A stretch of DNA of 64,000 bases from Zhengitettix transpicula (lineage: Eukaryota > Arthropoda > Insecta > Orthoptera > Tetrigidae): positions 180,930,246 through 180,994,245 of the forward strand of contig CM073590.1 of NCBI GenBank assembly GCA_037074705.1, in the 5' to 3' direction. This document shows positions 1-13,738 of this stretch, piece after piece. The first letter of the stretch is position 1. Each line of letters starts with the position of its first letter. The notes beneath the pieces are model-generated. The model had not been told where the DNA came from. It was given only the letters and a program-made list of their open reading frames with translations, and did not search any database. The translations under genes and the position numbers were made by a program.

Positions 1-960
1 GACATCGATAGGGTTAAAATCAGATGAGCGTAGAGGCCAAGTAATTGGGCCATCTCTACCAATCCATCAATCATTATTGTAATGTTCCATCAAGTATTGG
101 CAATCCTTATAACATTATGATAAATATCACTGGTTTGAAGGCCATAATTCAGAAACCAAGCATTTCTGGACACATGTTGTAAATGAACTTTTTGTATTGT
201 ATACATATGGGGAATACATACCTGAAATTATGCCCTATATTTGTAAACATTTTGTATCTATGGACAGGAAATAAGGATATAAAGCAACTTACCTTAAATT
301 AACAGTGGCATAAGCAGGATAGAAAGTAATAACATGTCTAATTTTCAAGCCACCATTCCTTAGAGCATTAGGAATGAATGCTGTGCTGGATGTTCACACT
401 TGTTGCCTGTTGACTTAGCTCAGAATTAAATTTCATATGACAAAACCAAATGAAAATATGCCAAGTAAACTAGTTTAATTGAAGTTGGACATGATTCTTA
501 CTGCATATGTGACTGAGCTGAGTTTCTTTAATAATTGATTAATATGATCAGTCTAATTTAATTTATTATTCAGACACAGACATAAGAAATTAGTACATGA
601 AGTTTCATTTCCATTGTTCTCATTGTCTTTGAGTTATAGGTTTCAAAGTTGTGTTCTGTGTGTGAAATTGCATAAAATATGTTTTGTCACAGATAATTAT
701 CCTTACTTGCTTTACAGAAAACCAGATTAATAGGTGATGTAATTAACAGTTAGTTGCATCTTCTTATGTGTCTTTGTTATTTTTTCCTAATATACTAGTT
801 TCATCTGCAAAAAGTATAGCTTTGGAATATAATTTATAAGTATAAGGAGCAGTAGAGGCACTAATACAGAACTTTCAATGAAGGACTAGTCTTAATAATT
901 CCCCAATCTGATTCATATTTTACCTGAGAAGGCATCTTTTATCACCACCCACTGCATTCT
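1..960. other. AT-rich intergenic sequence, nothing recognised
   Basis: No open frame with family resemblance, RNA gene or clear repeat was seen. Confidence 0.5.
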
Positions 961-1020
961 ATTTTTTAGGCCAGATTAAAACAAGAAAAAAGTTCTAGTA
1001 ATACCATATTATTGTATCTT

Positions 1021-1225
1021 TTATCGCAGTACTTTATGATCAACACAGTCAACTGCCTTACATAACTCACAATATATACCAAATGGATATAATTTTTTAT
1101 TTAATTCTTCTAAGATTTCATATACATGAATATTGATACCTTTTCCCGTTGAAATTCCTTTTCTAATTCCAAATTGTAAGTCAGTGAGTAAATTATTTTT
1201 ATTGAAATACATAATTAGTTAGTTA
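1021..1225 (-). mobile_element. LINE reverse transcriptase fragment
   Basis: The minus-strand frame reads NLLTDLQFGIRKGISTGKGI and later YCELCKAVDCVDHKVL. This is the non-LTR RT stretch from QFGFRKG to motif A (normally KAFDCVDH, here KAVDCVDH). No further RT motif is readable on either side, so it is an old, heavily truncated scrap. The clade (Jockey or CR1-like) is not decidable. Confidence 0.7.
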
Positions 1226-1599
1226 CATATGTAACCACTAAGTAACTTTAAAAAATAAAATTCCCAATAATATGAATATTTTAATAGTCTTTTCTTGTTA
1301 AAACAGGCTTTAATCTGAAATAGTACAACTTTCATTTCATATTTGAAATTTCTTTGAAGACTACCAGGTGGAAAACTAGGACATTCCATATTCAGGAAAT
1401 CCACCCACTCAGATCTATATCCACATGCCAATAACTACCACCATCCATCTCAGAAAAAATGTGTTTTATTTACATTAATACATAGGGATAAAGAAATCTT
1501 GGACACATTCAGCCTTCCTGCGGAAATTGAACATCTAATAGTACGTTCCCCACATGTACAAAAACAGAGGGCCTTCTCTGTGAAAACAAGCCTTACAAC

Positions 1600-2040
1600 A
1601 AAACAGAACCCATGCGTACCACAGTTCTTTTTGTGGGACTAGTAACAGGCTCAATAAGCATAATTCTGGCCAAACTAAGTATTGGAAAAAATTTGAAACT
1701 GCAGATCAAAATCAGAAATTTTTTAAGATCAGTTAAAGACAATCCAGGGAGTATACCCTGTGCCTGTGGGTTAAAATATATTGGCAGACTGAGCACACAG
1801 TTAAAGATAGAATAGCGAAATATGAAAGGTGTATTAGCCTCAAAAAACCAGCAGTAGCAGATCATGCATTGATGCTCTGCCACAAAATCAAATTTAATAA
1901 TACCAAGATTTTATTGGAAACAATAGAAATAAAAAAGTATAACTATTTGATGAACAGGAATTCAGCCTTCATGTTAAGTACTGGTTCCTGCCATAGCTTG
2001 TATGTAAAGGAATCACAAAGAAGAAGAATAGTCATGTGAT
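1600..2040 (+). mobile_element. Penelope-like element fragment, GIY-YIG endonuclease region
   Basis: Across two frames the plus strand gives RNFLRSVKDNPGSIPCACGL, KYIGR and then, shifted, RIAKYERCISLKKPAVADHA and ETIEIKKYNYLMNRN. This is the Penelope linker plus GIY-YIG pattern (IPC.CG..YIG followed by the AVADH...H.I.F and EAIEI.K segments). One frameshift and several stops show it is dead. Confidence 0.7.
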
Positions 2041-2134
2041 GAGTCAGACACTCACATTAATACCATTACACCACCTGACAAACAAAGGGGGAAGGAAGCC
2101 ACAAACCAGGCAGTCACTTCACCAGAAGTGGATG

Positions 2135-2680
2135 ACTTAGCAAGTCATCAAAATGTTATCTATGTTAATTCTACTCAGTTATGAGCTCAAGAACTATTTA
2201 TACAAAAAAATTACACAAAGAAAAACTTCAATCGTTATTATATTTATGTATTTCATCTTCCTCCTGTACTCCACTTTATTCTTTCTATCAAGTTTTCCAA
2301 GTTGTAATTTATTTTTTTTTACTTAACTGAGAGAAGTGCATTGGGAAGTCTAACATCACGAGTAGCTGTTCAAATCATAAATAAGTCTGAAGTAAGTTTT
2401 CTGTTCAACATGGTGACACCAACCTTCAGACACATATAAAGCATTATCTGAATCTCTCTTTTTCCTATCCATATCAATTATTTTGACTGTGTCTGAAATT
2501 GAGGATCAATGTCTGACAGAAAACAGTTTAATTTTTGGAGGCATTAGCATTCTTTCAAGAAATCCTTCTACACCTGAGAAATAATGCCAGCACCTCTGAA
2601 AACTGACCTCTTTCCTGTCTAACATGGTCATTAATTTCCTCTTTTTCTTTCTTTTCCATATCAATTACATATACTTACCT
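2135..2680. other. Non-coding interval, possible MITE-like relics
   Basis: No coding signal. Stretches near 2450-2500 and 2640-2670 (CTTTTTCCTATCCATATCAAT-like) recall the ends of the CAACAGTTGG repeat family seen at 14.5 and 17.3 kb, but are too diverged to call. Confidence 0.3.
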
Positions 2681-2689
2681 TTTCAGATC

Positions 2690-3060
2690 ATGGGCTATCA
2701 CATCATTTCAAATACTCCCATATGGTGTTGATAGAGTCCAAGACACATTGATGAATTGTCTCTGTATTAGGAATGTCTGCTGCAAAAAACCAATTGAATT
2801 AGATGGTGCCACATATCAAAAACCTAATGATTGAGATCAGGTGAACTGGTCTTTCCCTATCCATGCACCTTTCATAGTTAATATTAGACATCTTGAGCAA
2901 TGTAGCTAAAATGTGTTGGAGTCCCATTACACATAAATAACATGCTTTTCATTTGAAAGAACATGTCCTGTAGCAGGTCAGGATGAGAGTTCTGATTAAA
3001 ATTCACACATCAAGCACCCGTAGAATGTGCTGGAAGAACATGGATCTACTACATACAAGA
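2690..3060 (-). mobile_element. DDE transposase remnant (IS630/Tc1/mariner-like)
   Basis: Minus-strand frames contain MLFMCNGTPTHFSYIAQDV, then WIGKDQFT and SSPDLNH with FDMWHHL. This matches, in order, the common insect DDE block that reads roughly W..DGAP.HF...V, W.GR.GP...WP.RSPDL.P and FLWG.L. Frameshifts and stops separate the blocks. Only this C-terminal half is left. Confidence 0.55.
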
Positions 3061-3099
3061 AGGGGAAAAAATGTGTCAAAAAGATAAATGTGAGCTGGA

Positions 3100-5735
3100 A
3101 TTGAATAGATAATGTGTCAGTTAGTTCTGATTATTATTGAAGCAACCTGTATAATTTATATGGGTAGGAAAAAGAGCGAGGGAGATCATTTGTAACGAAC
3201 AAATGTGTGAAAGATAGACACCACAACACACTGAGAAATCTGAAGCTTAAAGTAGTGTAATAAATAAGTTATTACTGGTAGATTTGTGATTAAGCAAGCT
3301 TTGTATTTCTGAAAATTTTAATTATACATGATTTGCATGAATTTTTCATCAAGAAAAGAAACTTTTTGTTTTATTTTATACCATAGTATTATCCTTAACT
3401 GGCATTCACTGATTACTTGAAACATTTTTGTGGGATACTGTACCATTCAGATCCATGTGCTGTGCCTCAATGGTTATGGCACAAAGTGCAGGCAGCTCTT
3501 CATTGGTTTTGGCCTGGAATGCGCCGTATTGTTGTCCAAAATACAGCTGCCATTTTTTCTTTATATAGCTAACACATAGCTTCATAAAGTGAGTAATGTC
3601 ACAAGTGACTGTGATTGATTGTGATTATAAAACTGCCAAGTACTCTTGAATGTCTGTATGACTATTTGTGTGAATGTAATTTTACAATATTAATTATTGA
3701 ATGAGAAAAGTAATTTTGTATGCTTTGTGCATGAAAAGTAAATCATAATACAATGTAATTTACTGATAATGATTACAATTACTCTTGTAGAGGAAGACTG
3801 TCAGCTTTAAATTGAATTATTTTTTAAGAAAAACATTTATTGTATTTCTTTTTTAATTTAAATAATGAAGACATGTTAATGTCCTGTTTACCCATTAAAG
3901 AAATATGACTAAATTTTATTTTTCCACTAATAATTAATCTTATTTGTAGAAAGTTATAATTTATATATTATTTCATATCTCAAAAGTCATTAATGTACCA
4001 CAAACTTAAAATGAAACTTGAAATACTTTATATTATTCATGTAGAATTGTTTAATTTTATTTTGGTCACAACATATGTATTATAATTACTTTCTATGCAA
4101 AGAGTAAGGTTGTTATGAATGTACAATAAATGAGTTTATTAAGTTGTCATGCAAGTTTTATTCATGGCTTTAAAATTATTTTGTGTGTGTAATTTTTAGA
4201 GGCAAGAATTAAGTACAAATTCAAACTTTTACCAAATCAAATGTCACCCAGTTACACAACAAAATGAACTGATTAATTGTATTACCTTTGATCTATCATA
4301 CCAATACTTCATTCCATTGTCAAATTAAAAATATGATTTCATATTCCTGAAATGAAAGCATATACTTCAATTGGAAACAATTAAATTCTATAAAACACTA
4401 CTCCTCAAAGAATATGATTTCTATATAACAGTTTTTCATATAATTCAATTATCCAATACATAATTTCACAAGAGTGTTTATTTTAACTATAAGGAGAAGG
4501 TCTGGGGTAGTCAGTTCTGTAAATTACTTTATAAATATTATACTGACCTGTTTCATTTTATAATTAGCTTTTCCTCTGTTTAATTTTACAAATTCTAATT
4601 ATTTTCAATTTCATTCTTGTTTTAAAGAAGAAAGTAAAGCTTAAACAGTTGATGTCTTATGGTTCCTTTAGAACTGGTAATATTTTAGTACTGAAGAAAG
4701 CAAAGTGAATCATCAGTTTTGTCTCCTTTAACTCAATTGATTTGTATTTCCTTTACCCCCTAGATTCATTAGTTCAGCAGACTGTTCACTTTTAAAATAA
4801 AGGTCTCAATTGGTAATCTATGTAGGTCACAGTCAGAATCCTCAAATGTAATATTTATACATAAAAGATACTGTTGGAAAAACTGTGCAAAATTGGTAAT
4901 TATTAGCTTTTATTAAGCAATACTTTTTGGGCCAGTAATGTATTATGTGAAATTAAACAGCTGTTCCTCAAAATCTGAATTAAGAACACTTAATGATTAC
5001 ATAATTTATTCCTTTAAATAAATTCAGTTAGTGTTCTATCATTTTTTATATAGTTTGGATGCCAAACTATTATAGAACATTTCTAGGGAAATTCTAAAAA
5101 TATTTCTTTCAGTAGCAACAGGAAACTTTAACTCTGATTTATTTGCTGGTATTTATTTTTAAATATTTTTTCAATCTCAAATTTAAACATAAACAATCAT
5201 CTTCAAACCTAATATCCACTTTTTAGTTTTGTATTGTGTTGTGTCAGAGGAGGAAACAAAAGTCCTTGAGACATATAAGAATAAAATTACATGAAGCTAA
5301 ATAATTGTTATTGTTTTATTACATTACAGTTATACTTTATTCATTTCACTATTGAATATATAATTTTGATTTAAGTAATAGTGTGAATATGTCATTTTGT
5401 GCAATAAACTGTTAGGTGGTAGTAGTACTTTGTTCTACAAGCCTCTTGTTGATTAATAGTGCCTTTAAAATAACATTAATTTATATATATTGGCAGATAC
5501 CATTTGAAACAGGTCAAGTTTATTAAAATATTATTTGTATTCAAATAAAAGCTATCTTCTCAATTTAATGTTTTTATATCAATTCTGTTGTACTATAGTA
5601 GAAAATTATTACATGTAAATAATATTTTATTTTGACTTTAAATTCACATTGTTGGAGATATTTATTTGCTGCAATTGTTATATACATTGTGTAAGATAAA
5701 CATCAATTGTTATAGTGTTAGGGTATGTATATATC

Positions 5736-5789
<54 letters not shown>

Positions 5790-8700
5790 GTAGCAACCCG
5801 TCCTGGGTGGCACTTTTTAGGGGCGGCAAATTTGGCTTACACCCCGGGCAGTATATATATTTCATTTTAATTTATATAATTGTCTGTTAATGAGAAGTAC
5901 AACCTTAAATTTATATAATTTCCTTCATGCTGTCTCATGAGAATATCATTACAGTTTTTGAAGTGTTTCAGATCTTAGGAATTTTCAATTGTACATAATT
6001 TCTATAGCATTAATTTTGTTTTCATTGAATTTAGAAATCACCATATATTTATAAAATATTGAAGCGATAAAGGTTTAATAATGGAACTTGTTGTTATGTG
6101 ATATGGTACATTGTCTTTCAAAGTTTAGCTGACAGTTTGTTGTTAATGTTTCAAAATATCATCAAGAATAAAAGTATTTACATACACATAGTTGGTATTA
6201 TTATCTAATAAGCTAACACTTGAAAATAAGTTATGAACACTGTATTATGAAGGAAGACACAAAAGTTGTGTTCATAATGAATAGCAGCAGTGTTTGTGTG
6301 TACCATAATTTTATTTACGAACAGTATTTTAAAAGTTAATTTAGCAAATAGCAAAATATTATACATTTTACAAAGTAATGTTTAATATTAATTGGTTATA
6401 ACATTAAGAACTCAGGGAGGAGTATTAATAATGGCTTCTATAATTATATTTATTGAATAATGTTGCCTAAAGTTTTGAATGCAATCTTAATAAGAAGGAA
6501 GTCAATCATTTTTTTTTAAAAAAAAATGTGTTTATTAAGTAGTAGATCTCTATTTTACATCATCATTGATAATTGTAACTTTGAATATATTTATCAACCC
6601 ATTTTAAGAAACTATTTTTTAATTCATGAAGGGATCAAGTTTTTAAATTTGTTGCCAATATGTGGTAATATTATTATAAGTATTTGTCATGTATTCTATT
6701 GTCTAAGTAAAAAATGAAGAGAAACAGCAAGGAGGGAATGTCAACGAGTGAATAATGGAAGGAACAAACAAGAAAGATACACGAAACAATAAAGCTAAAC
6801 CAGATGGATTAGGTTGATTGAGTGAGGGAGGCTGAGAAAGTAATAAATTATCCATAAGAAGAACTTGGTAATAATGTTAATATGGGGTGAAAGTGGAGAT
6901 TACTCCAATGTTTCTAACAGCAAAGAAATTGTTCATCATCAGGGAAAGAATTACATTTTGTGCCACAGTAATTACTATATATTAGGCCTTGCATTAGAGA
7001 CGCATTTATCTTCTCAATTAAATAGATACAGAAAGTCTGTGGGTATTATATGGAAGTGGGATGGTTGATGTCAGCTTCTGGGAAATTTGAGTTCAATATA
7101 GATAGATCTGTAAGTTTTTGTTTCAAATTACATCATATTTGAAACAGTCATTACCACAGGCAGTCAGCAAGTATTGATTTTGTGACTTTATTCTTTAGTA
7201 TGTATTTTGGTGTTCATTTATTCTAGTGGAGAGAGTACTTCTTATTTTGATTATGTAAGGAGACACACGAGACTACAGAGATCTTGTTAGTTTTTATATA
7301 TTAATCAGAAATTTTCTGAAAGTTGATAGGAAGGTCTGTGTCCTTTGCAAATATAATAGCTTTTCAGGGTATGGTGTTTTCTACATGCCTATTTATGACA
7401 TATTTTGGATAGTAAATCAAGTATTTATTTGATGATTTATTTTTAAATTCTTCTCACATTGATATTTTCTGCCTGTTGTTTTCCTTCCTTTTTTAACCAG
7501 ACCAGAGATTACCTCATAAATACTTACAAAAATGAAGGGCTTTGCAGTACTTATAAATAATAATGTAAACAGAAAACTATATTACTCTTTGAATAATAAT
7601 AAATTATTATCATAAATTTATATGGACATTTATCTCATTTAATTAAATTGGTCTGAATGAATTATGTGAAATGTGCCTGAGAGACCTGCAGTAATTATCA
7701 CATTTTTATTCATACAGCTTTTCTTGTATAATTAAGGGGTGATCAGGGACATTTTGACTGTTCCTTCTCAACAAAAAGTGTAATGTAAAAGCATTCAAAA
7801 ATTAAGTTGTAAACTTATGGTGAAACCTTCACATTCTCTCATGAACTGCAAGACAAATAATCCCATAAACATATACTGAATGACTTATACTTTCAAAAAA
7901 GAAGTATAACAAAAATTGTATTGAAGCAAATACAACCAATCCTCTACCTTATTCTCTGAAAATTGTGGGAAGTACAAGAAAATTTGGAATCTATATTACA
8001 TTAGCTGAGTAGATATTTTTCTTTGTAAAATATTAAGTTTATTGACTTATAAGAACATAAATGCAGACACCTTAAAAATTTAAAACGGAAAGGTTAAATT
8101 GCCACTTCATACAAATTAATCATAGCAAAATATATAAGTGCCATTTTTTAAAAAATATATATAATTTGTAATATGACTGTTATTTACAATCCTGATGTGC
8201 AAGATAGAATGTTTACATGGTATTGTGTGTTTATTGTAGAAAAGATCACTTATATTTTAAATCAATTGATTTTGAAATGTTTAAACTCAATTTAGTATTC
8301 ATAAATGTGTCATGGTAATTTATAAAACAAAAATTCCAGAAGCCAATTACTTTTAATTATAATAAATTGTTCAAAACTTATAACTCATTATTCACCATAA
8401 TATAGGTACAGTGTTTAATTTTTTTGTAACAATTTATCTCATAGGAACAACCAATCTTCACAGAAACTATCACAAGTTCATTTGTACAGATACATAGTTT
8501 GACTTGAGAGGTGGTTAATTAATACATTCTTTTCAGCAAAATATTCCTGTACACAGTATTCTTTGTATTTAAATAATTTTACCGTAAATTAATCAAACTT
8601 GGAGAAGCATTTACCAAGATGTTTGATTAAAATACTACAAATTAGCAGATGACAGTATTATTATTTGCACAGTATCCCACCAGATGAAAAAAAAACTGTT

Positions 8701-9640
8701 AAATTGAAAATGCATTTTTTCTGTTCAATATATCTGAAGTATTTATTAATAAAATTGACCAAAATAAACAGTTCTTGTTTCTTTATTTTCAAATGTGATT
8801 ATATTTTCTGTTAATGTTGAATAAATATTCTGCTCAAGTAAGTCATCCTTCATTTGTTGTTCTTGATTGTGCTTTTTCTACTTTATGGTAAATTTAATAT
8901 TTTTTTTGTAATCTGCACTACCGTACAATGTTGGCTGCAAATAATTTGAAGTATTTTCTTGACCACAGCACTGACTATAACTTATTTCCACTAACATACT
9001 ACAAATTGAAATTGTGTTTACAAATGTATGTCAGACAACATAAATACAAGTTGTAGTTAGTGTCATAGCTAAGAAAGCAGACTACAACTTTTCTCATAGT
9101 TACCATAGGTCCAAATCATGATGTTACGTTTACAATAAAATAAAAATGGTTTGAACTTTAAAAATCTGGGTGCACACACATTGAATTAAAACTATACTAA
9201 AATATAACATTTAGGATTAGCTGCAATTTGTGTCTGACCAAGAGTGTAAAACTGAAACTATGCCTTAAGCACCAGCTAGTCTAAGATAGCAAATTGATGT
9301 CAAATTTCACTTTTAGAGCTTTGTAGTTCACCTTATCCGTCACATCAGCAATGTGATCCCAATGTAGTGAAAGTTCTGTACTACAAATGGAGAAAGATTA
9401 GGGCCACAACAAATAAGTAATTGTGAAACAAATATATTTCAATTAAGTGCCAAAGTTGAGAGATGAGGGCATTTGCCTTGTAGCTGGAATGCAATTAAAT
9501 CACTATAATTTTCCTCAGTAAAAATATTCCAAAGCATAAGGAGGTCATCATTTAAAGTGGAAGTACTCTACGGTTATTAGAAGGTAAGGTTAATTATATT
9601 ACATGTTGTTGTAAAATATAGATTTATAAACTAGCAGTTA
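3100..9640. other. Long AT-rich gene-free stretch
   Basis: No host exon or TE protein was recognised here. Open frames are short and compositionally like random AT-rich DNA. A microsatellite at 5.7 kb is listed separately; directly after it, 5790-5855 is a small GC-rich block (ACCCGTCCTGGGTGGC...CACCCCGGGCAG) that looks foreign to its surroundings and may be a repeat tail. Confidence 0.5.
5736..5789. repeat. Compound microsatellite (TG)n(TA)n(CA)n
   Basis: About 6 TG, 13 TA and 8 CA units in succession form a self-complementary tract. Hairpin formation is likely, and length variation is expected. Confidence 0.95.
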
Positions 9641-9643
9641 TTG

Positions 9644-9873
9644 TGACAGTAATTACAAAACCAATACTGCAGTCTCAAATATAATTGTTTATTATAGATA
9701 GAAGCTTTTCACCCAACATGTCTTTTGTAAGTATGGGATCTTAAAATTGTTTAACTGCAATCACTCCTTTAAGAGAACCATGTGTTGGATGATAATGACT
9801 CAGAGACAAAAACTACTATCTATAATAAACAATTATATTTGAGACTGCAGTATTGGTTTTGTAATTACTGTCA
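9644..9873. repeat. Perfect 58-bp inverted repeat with 114-bp spacer
   Basis: Arm 9644-9701 (TGACAGTAATTACAAAACCA...) is exactly repeated in reverse complement at 9816-9873. The spacer contains a further imperfect inverted pair (CCAACATG/CATGTGTTGG). The 230-bp layout is that of a foldback/MITE element, but no clear target duplication was found. Confidence 0.85.
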
Positions 9874-9879
9874 AAAAGT

Positions 9880-12110
9880 TGTGATTCTTGTGGTATGTAG
9901 AGGTGATGAAATAAATATCAATTATCTGAAGTTAATTATAAAATTAGAACAGAGCTTAACCTATTGTTGGACTACATGATTTAGTATTGTATAGCAATAT
10001 GAAACATAAATATGTATCTAAGATTTATGGTGGAATGTGAAATTAAGTGAGATTAAAATGTGTCAGATACATAATATATAAATTATACAAAGAGTGCACA
10101 TTTCATATGTCATTGTCACATCACAAGTAGGACACACCAATCAATCTGCAGAGCATTGGAATCTACTGCAATTTTTAGTTTTATACAATTTTCATTTTTT
10201 AGTTTCAGATACCCATTTCTGATGAAATAGTAGTTTATGTAAAATTAACAGATTTTTTTCTTTTAGGCTGCACTTTTTTTTGTAACCTTTGCCCCATGTA
10301 TTTTATTTGATACTCATATCGTGGATTAATAGCCCTATCTTTTTGTAATGACTTAGGGTGTGATAATTATACAAAGTGAGGTGTAGATGTGGAGTGGCAC
10401 ACTTTTTCCAAATTGAAATCAGGTGCAAAAAGTCTAGGAGTGTGTGAACATCCGTTAGAAAATATGCAGCAGCTGAAGACAGCAAATCTAACAGGAATGA
10501 GTAACCCAATAATCCTTCACCTCCAATGCAATGCATTTAAGTCTCTAAATTAAATGCATATTTTCAAATGAGTGATCTCACATACAAAAAGTGCTCTTGA
10601 TCAAAATCTTAAAACATCCATATCAGGTGAATTATGTTTGTACAGTAGAGAAATACATATAATTTGCAAAATGTTTGTTAATATTATCACTAAAAATATT
10701 AAAATGCTTGCTTGACAACTCCATGTACGAGTCAAATGTGACAAAACCAATGCATACTATAATATTAATAAATTACATGACAACTATTTCTAGGTAATGC
10801 ATTCATTCAACATTAGGAATGATAAAACCAGTACAAGTAGATATATTAAATAAAATAAAAATAATTAAAAATGGTCTTGTTTGTCTGCAAATAACACAAC
10901 ATTAATTTTTACATATTAAAAAATTGCATTTTTATAATAAGAATAATGTTTATGATGAATGATTTATGGTTTTAAAAAGAAAAGCTAAAATGAACTTCTG
11001 CAATTGATGTATAACATTTATTCTTGTACTGATAGATGAATACATAAATGTAAAATTAAAAGAAGTTCACTAGAGATTAAAATAATTTCTAAAGATTTAA
11101 GAAAATATATTTTGCATTATTTTCAAGTTGTTCATTCTTTAATATTTAGATTACGTCTCAGCTACAATAAAACTGATGACGTATGTACATCTAATGACAT
11201 ACCAGAATGAAACTGAAGTTAACATTCCTAAAGGTAAAAGGTATACAATAATTAAGTTTTTTACTATACATCAACATGATACTTCAGATTATTAACATAG
11301 TTTGAGAACTACAAAAAATAAATAAATAAAATAAAAATGCAACTGTTCAAATAGATTATAATAATAATAATAATAAAACTTGAAATTACAGCTGAAGATA
11401 AACACTGTTGGAAAATTTGAAAGGTACAATATACATCACATAATGATTTAATACGACAAAAATATGTTGTACATGTACATATGGTATTAAGGTGTTTGCA
11501 AAAATAACTATCACTTTCAATAATAACAGTGAATAACAATTTTTTAAGTATTTTAAAGCTCCATAAAAATAATTACTATACATACAGTCTATCACTTTGA
11601 AAAGAAATTAGAGAATTATAATTTTACATTTTGTAATGTAAACATGCTGCTCACTAATTGATTAATACAGCAGTAAAAAAATTTAACAGTTAATTGTTAA
11701 AAATTTGGCCCCAAATTACATTATCGCAACATATTTTATTGAATAATACAGCCATTTTTATAACAATTCAGATGAATGAAAAATAAGGTATAAAGCTATA
11801 GTAGCTTTATGTACTTAGCAATAAGTTAAAATAAAGGGTCCTCAAAAAGTTAATGAAGTTTGTATAGTTTCATTAAAAGGAAAGTAGTTAACAAAATTTA
11901 TTTACATTTTGGAAATAAAAAAATACTATTGGATATTTAACAAACATGGTTCCTTTCAATTTCACTATTGATAGTCAACAGATAGCCAATAAAACATGTC
12001 TTTTTAATATTAAACTTGACTAATCACATGTTCAAAGTGAAGCATTTTAGGTTTACAGATTCAGTCTCACAGATAGTAACTTGCATTATATTTTTCAAGA
12101 ACAGTTCGAT
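9880..12110. other. AT-rich interval, probably 3' flank/UTR of the CDYL-like gene
   Basis: No coding signal. The part near 12118-11890 is the likely 3' UTR of the minus-strand CDYL-like gene. Simple A/T tracts and an (ATA)n at about 11356 are present. Confidence 0.4.
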
Positions 12111-12118
12111 TGTACAGA

Positions 12119-12307
12119 TCAAACGTCAGGATCAAGCCGTTGCCTTTGCAGCCCTAATTCTTCCTCTTGCTCAAGGAAACGTCGCATGTTAGCTTGGCAT
12201 TCAATACTGCTCCAGTGTTGAACCAAGAGATGTGTTTCTGATTCCAATGCAATGTCTAACTTCGTTCGAATGCCGTGTCGTAGAAGAGCCTTCATCGCTT
12301 CCATGGC
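12119..12307 (-). CDS. CDYL-like gene, exon 6: C-terminus and stop
   Basis: Acceptor ATTTTATGCAG begins 189 nt encoding residues 1191-1252, ending DPDV and TGA (12121-12119). AMEAMKALLRHGIRTKLDIA followed by ESETHLLVQHWSSIECQANM matches the C-terminal helices of CDYL/ECI proteins (a pattern E..C...W.S......M..FL). The preceding 6.05 kb intron holds the nested secreted-protein gene. An AATAAA on the minus strand at 11902-11897 could serve as the poly(A) signal, but such hexamers are common in this AT-rich stretch. Confidence 0.88.
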   Translation of the reverse strand, partial: AMEAMKALLRHGIRTKLDIALESETHLLVQHWSSIECQANMRRFLEQEEELGLQRQRLDPDV

Positions 12308-13677
12308 CTGCATAAAATTTTTTACATGAACAGGATTACAAAAGATACTATTTCTTTTCCATAATATTACCTACTAATAATAAATGGCACACATTTTTAA
12401 AGAAAATGATGATGCACTGGAACAGGAGAAGGTAGGGGAACACGGTATGATGAGGAATGTGATATCACATAGTAGAAAAACAGATTGCAAAATACAATGA
12501 ACCAGAATTAGAGTACTGGAATAATAATATAAAAAGTTTTAAGACAATAGAGCAAACACAGATAACAAAGAGCAAGATGGATTGATACTGTGAAGGATGC
12601 TAAGAGAATAGGAATAAGAGACTGGAGGGGTAAATCATGGGACAGACAGACAGGAATGGAGGTGACTTCTATTGGAGGCCAGGACTCATAGTAGGTTGTA
12701 ATGCTGATGATAAATACATACTTAGCAAAATATTTCATTTTAATTTCACCTTGACAAAAGGAGCACAAATGTTAGTAGTTTTCTTTCAGTAATTCATGTA
12801 TATAAATGTATATTGATTTTATTTATCTATCTGACTTGAATCCTATAACTTAAAGTGTTGATTTATAAATAACTATTTTCTTCTCTGTCTAACCACCAGT
12901 AAGCAGCATGAAATGCTGTATCAACACATTCCCTGAAGCATTGACTTCCGCCTCAACACTCAGAAAATGGTAAACAGATTCTGTTGTAGTTTTTATATAT
13001 AATTTGACCAATTATGAGTAGTGGGAGTAATTGCAGAATAAGCCATACATAAGTTGACAAACAGTTTGAATGAGTGAACTTAAAACATGTCTTTCTGGAA
13101 AAATCATACATCCAAATATATAATAAAATCTGGCAAAATGCAACAGTTAATATATATTTTTCAATAAAACACTCATAACAGATAACTTAAAATTATTTGT
13201 TTTCATGAAACACCATTGACCAACATTTACATAGAAAGGCCTCATTTTATCTTATAGATAAGAAAGGTCAGATTAGATGCACTGTCTTTGATGAAATATT
13301 GTTCTGCTTTTGTAGCATGATGGACTGCAAGACTTTGTTGGTAACCTTTTTAAGCTTTAACCACATTTTAGCAAGTTATGACAATGATCTAACATCAAAG
13401 TTTGTTGTTGTAAATAATAGAGAATCAGAAGAGGTGGAAGTAAGATATCCAAATAATGTAAGTAACGTCTACAAAAGATTTTTTTATAACAAGAAAAATT
13501 ATATGGTAAAAATGAGGAAATGGAACAGGTAGTCTATCTGATTTTCACCGTGAAGTACGTTTTCACTGTAAAGAGCTACACCACACTTCACTCTTAGGTA
13601 AGCCACAACCTCTCTCTCTTTCCTTTCCACACCAATATTTCAATTATTTTTGACAATGTCATATCCTTACTAATATA

Positions 13678-13738
<61 letters not shown>

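Noticed and set aside
5666..5890. 74-residue open frame across the compound microsatellite
   Set aside because: It is generated by TG/TA/CA repeats.
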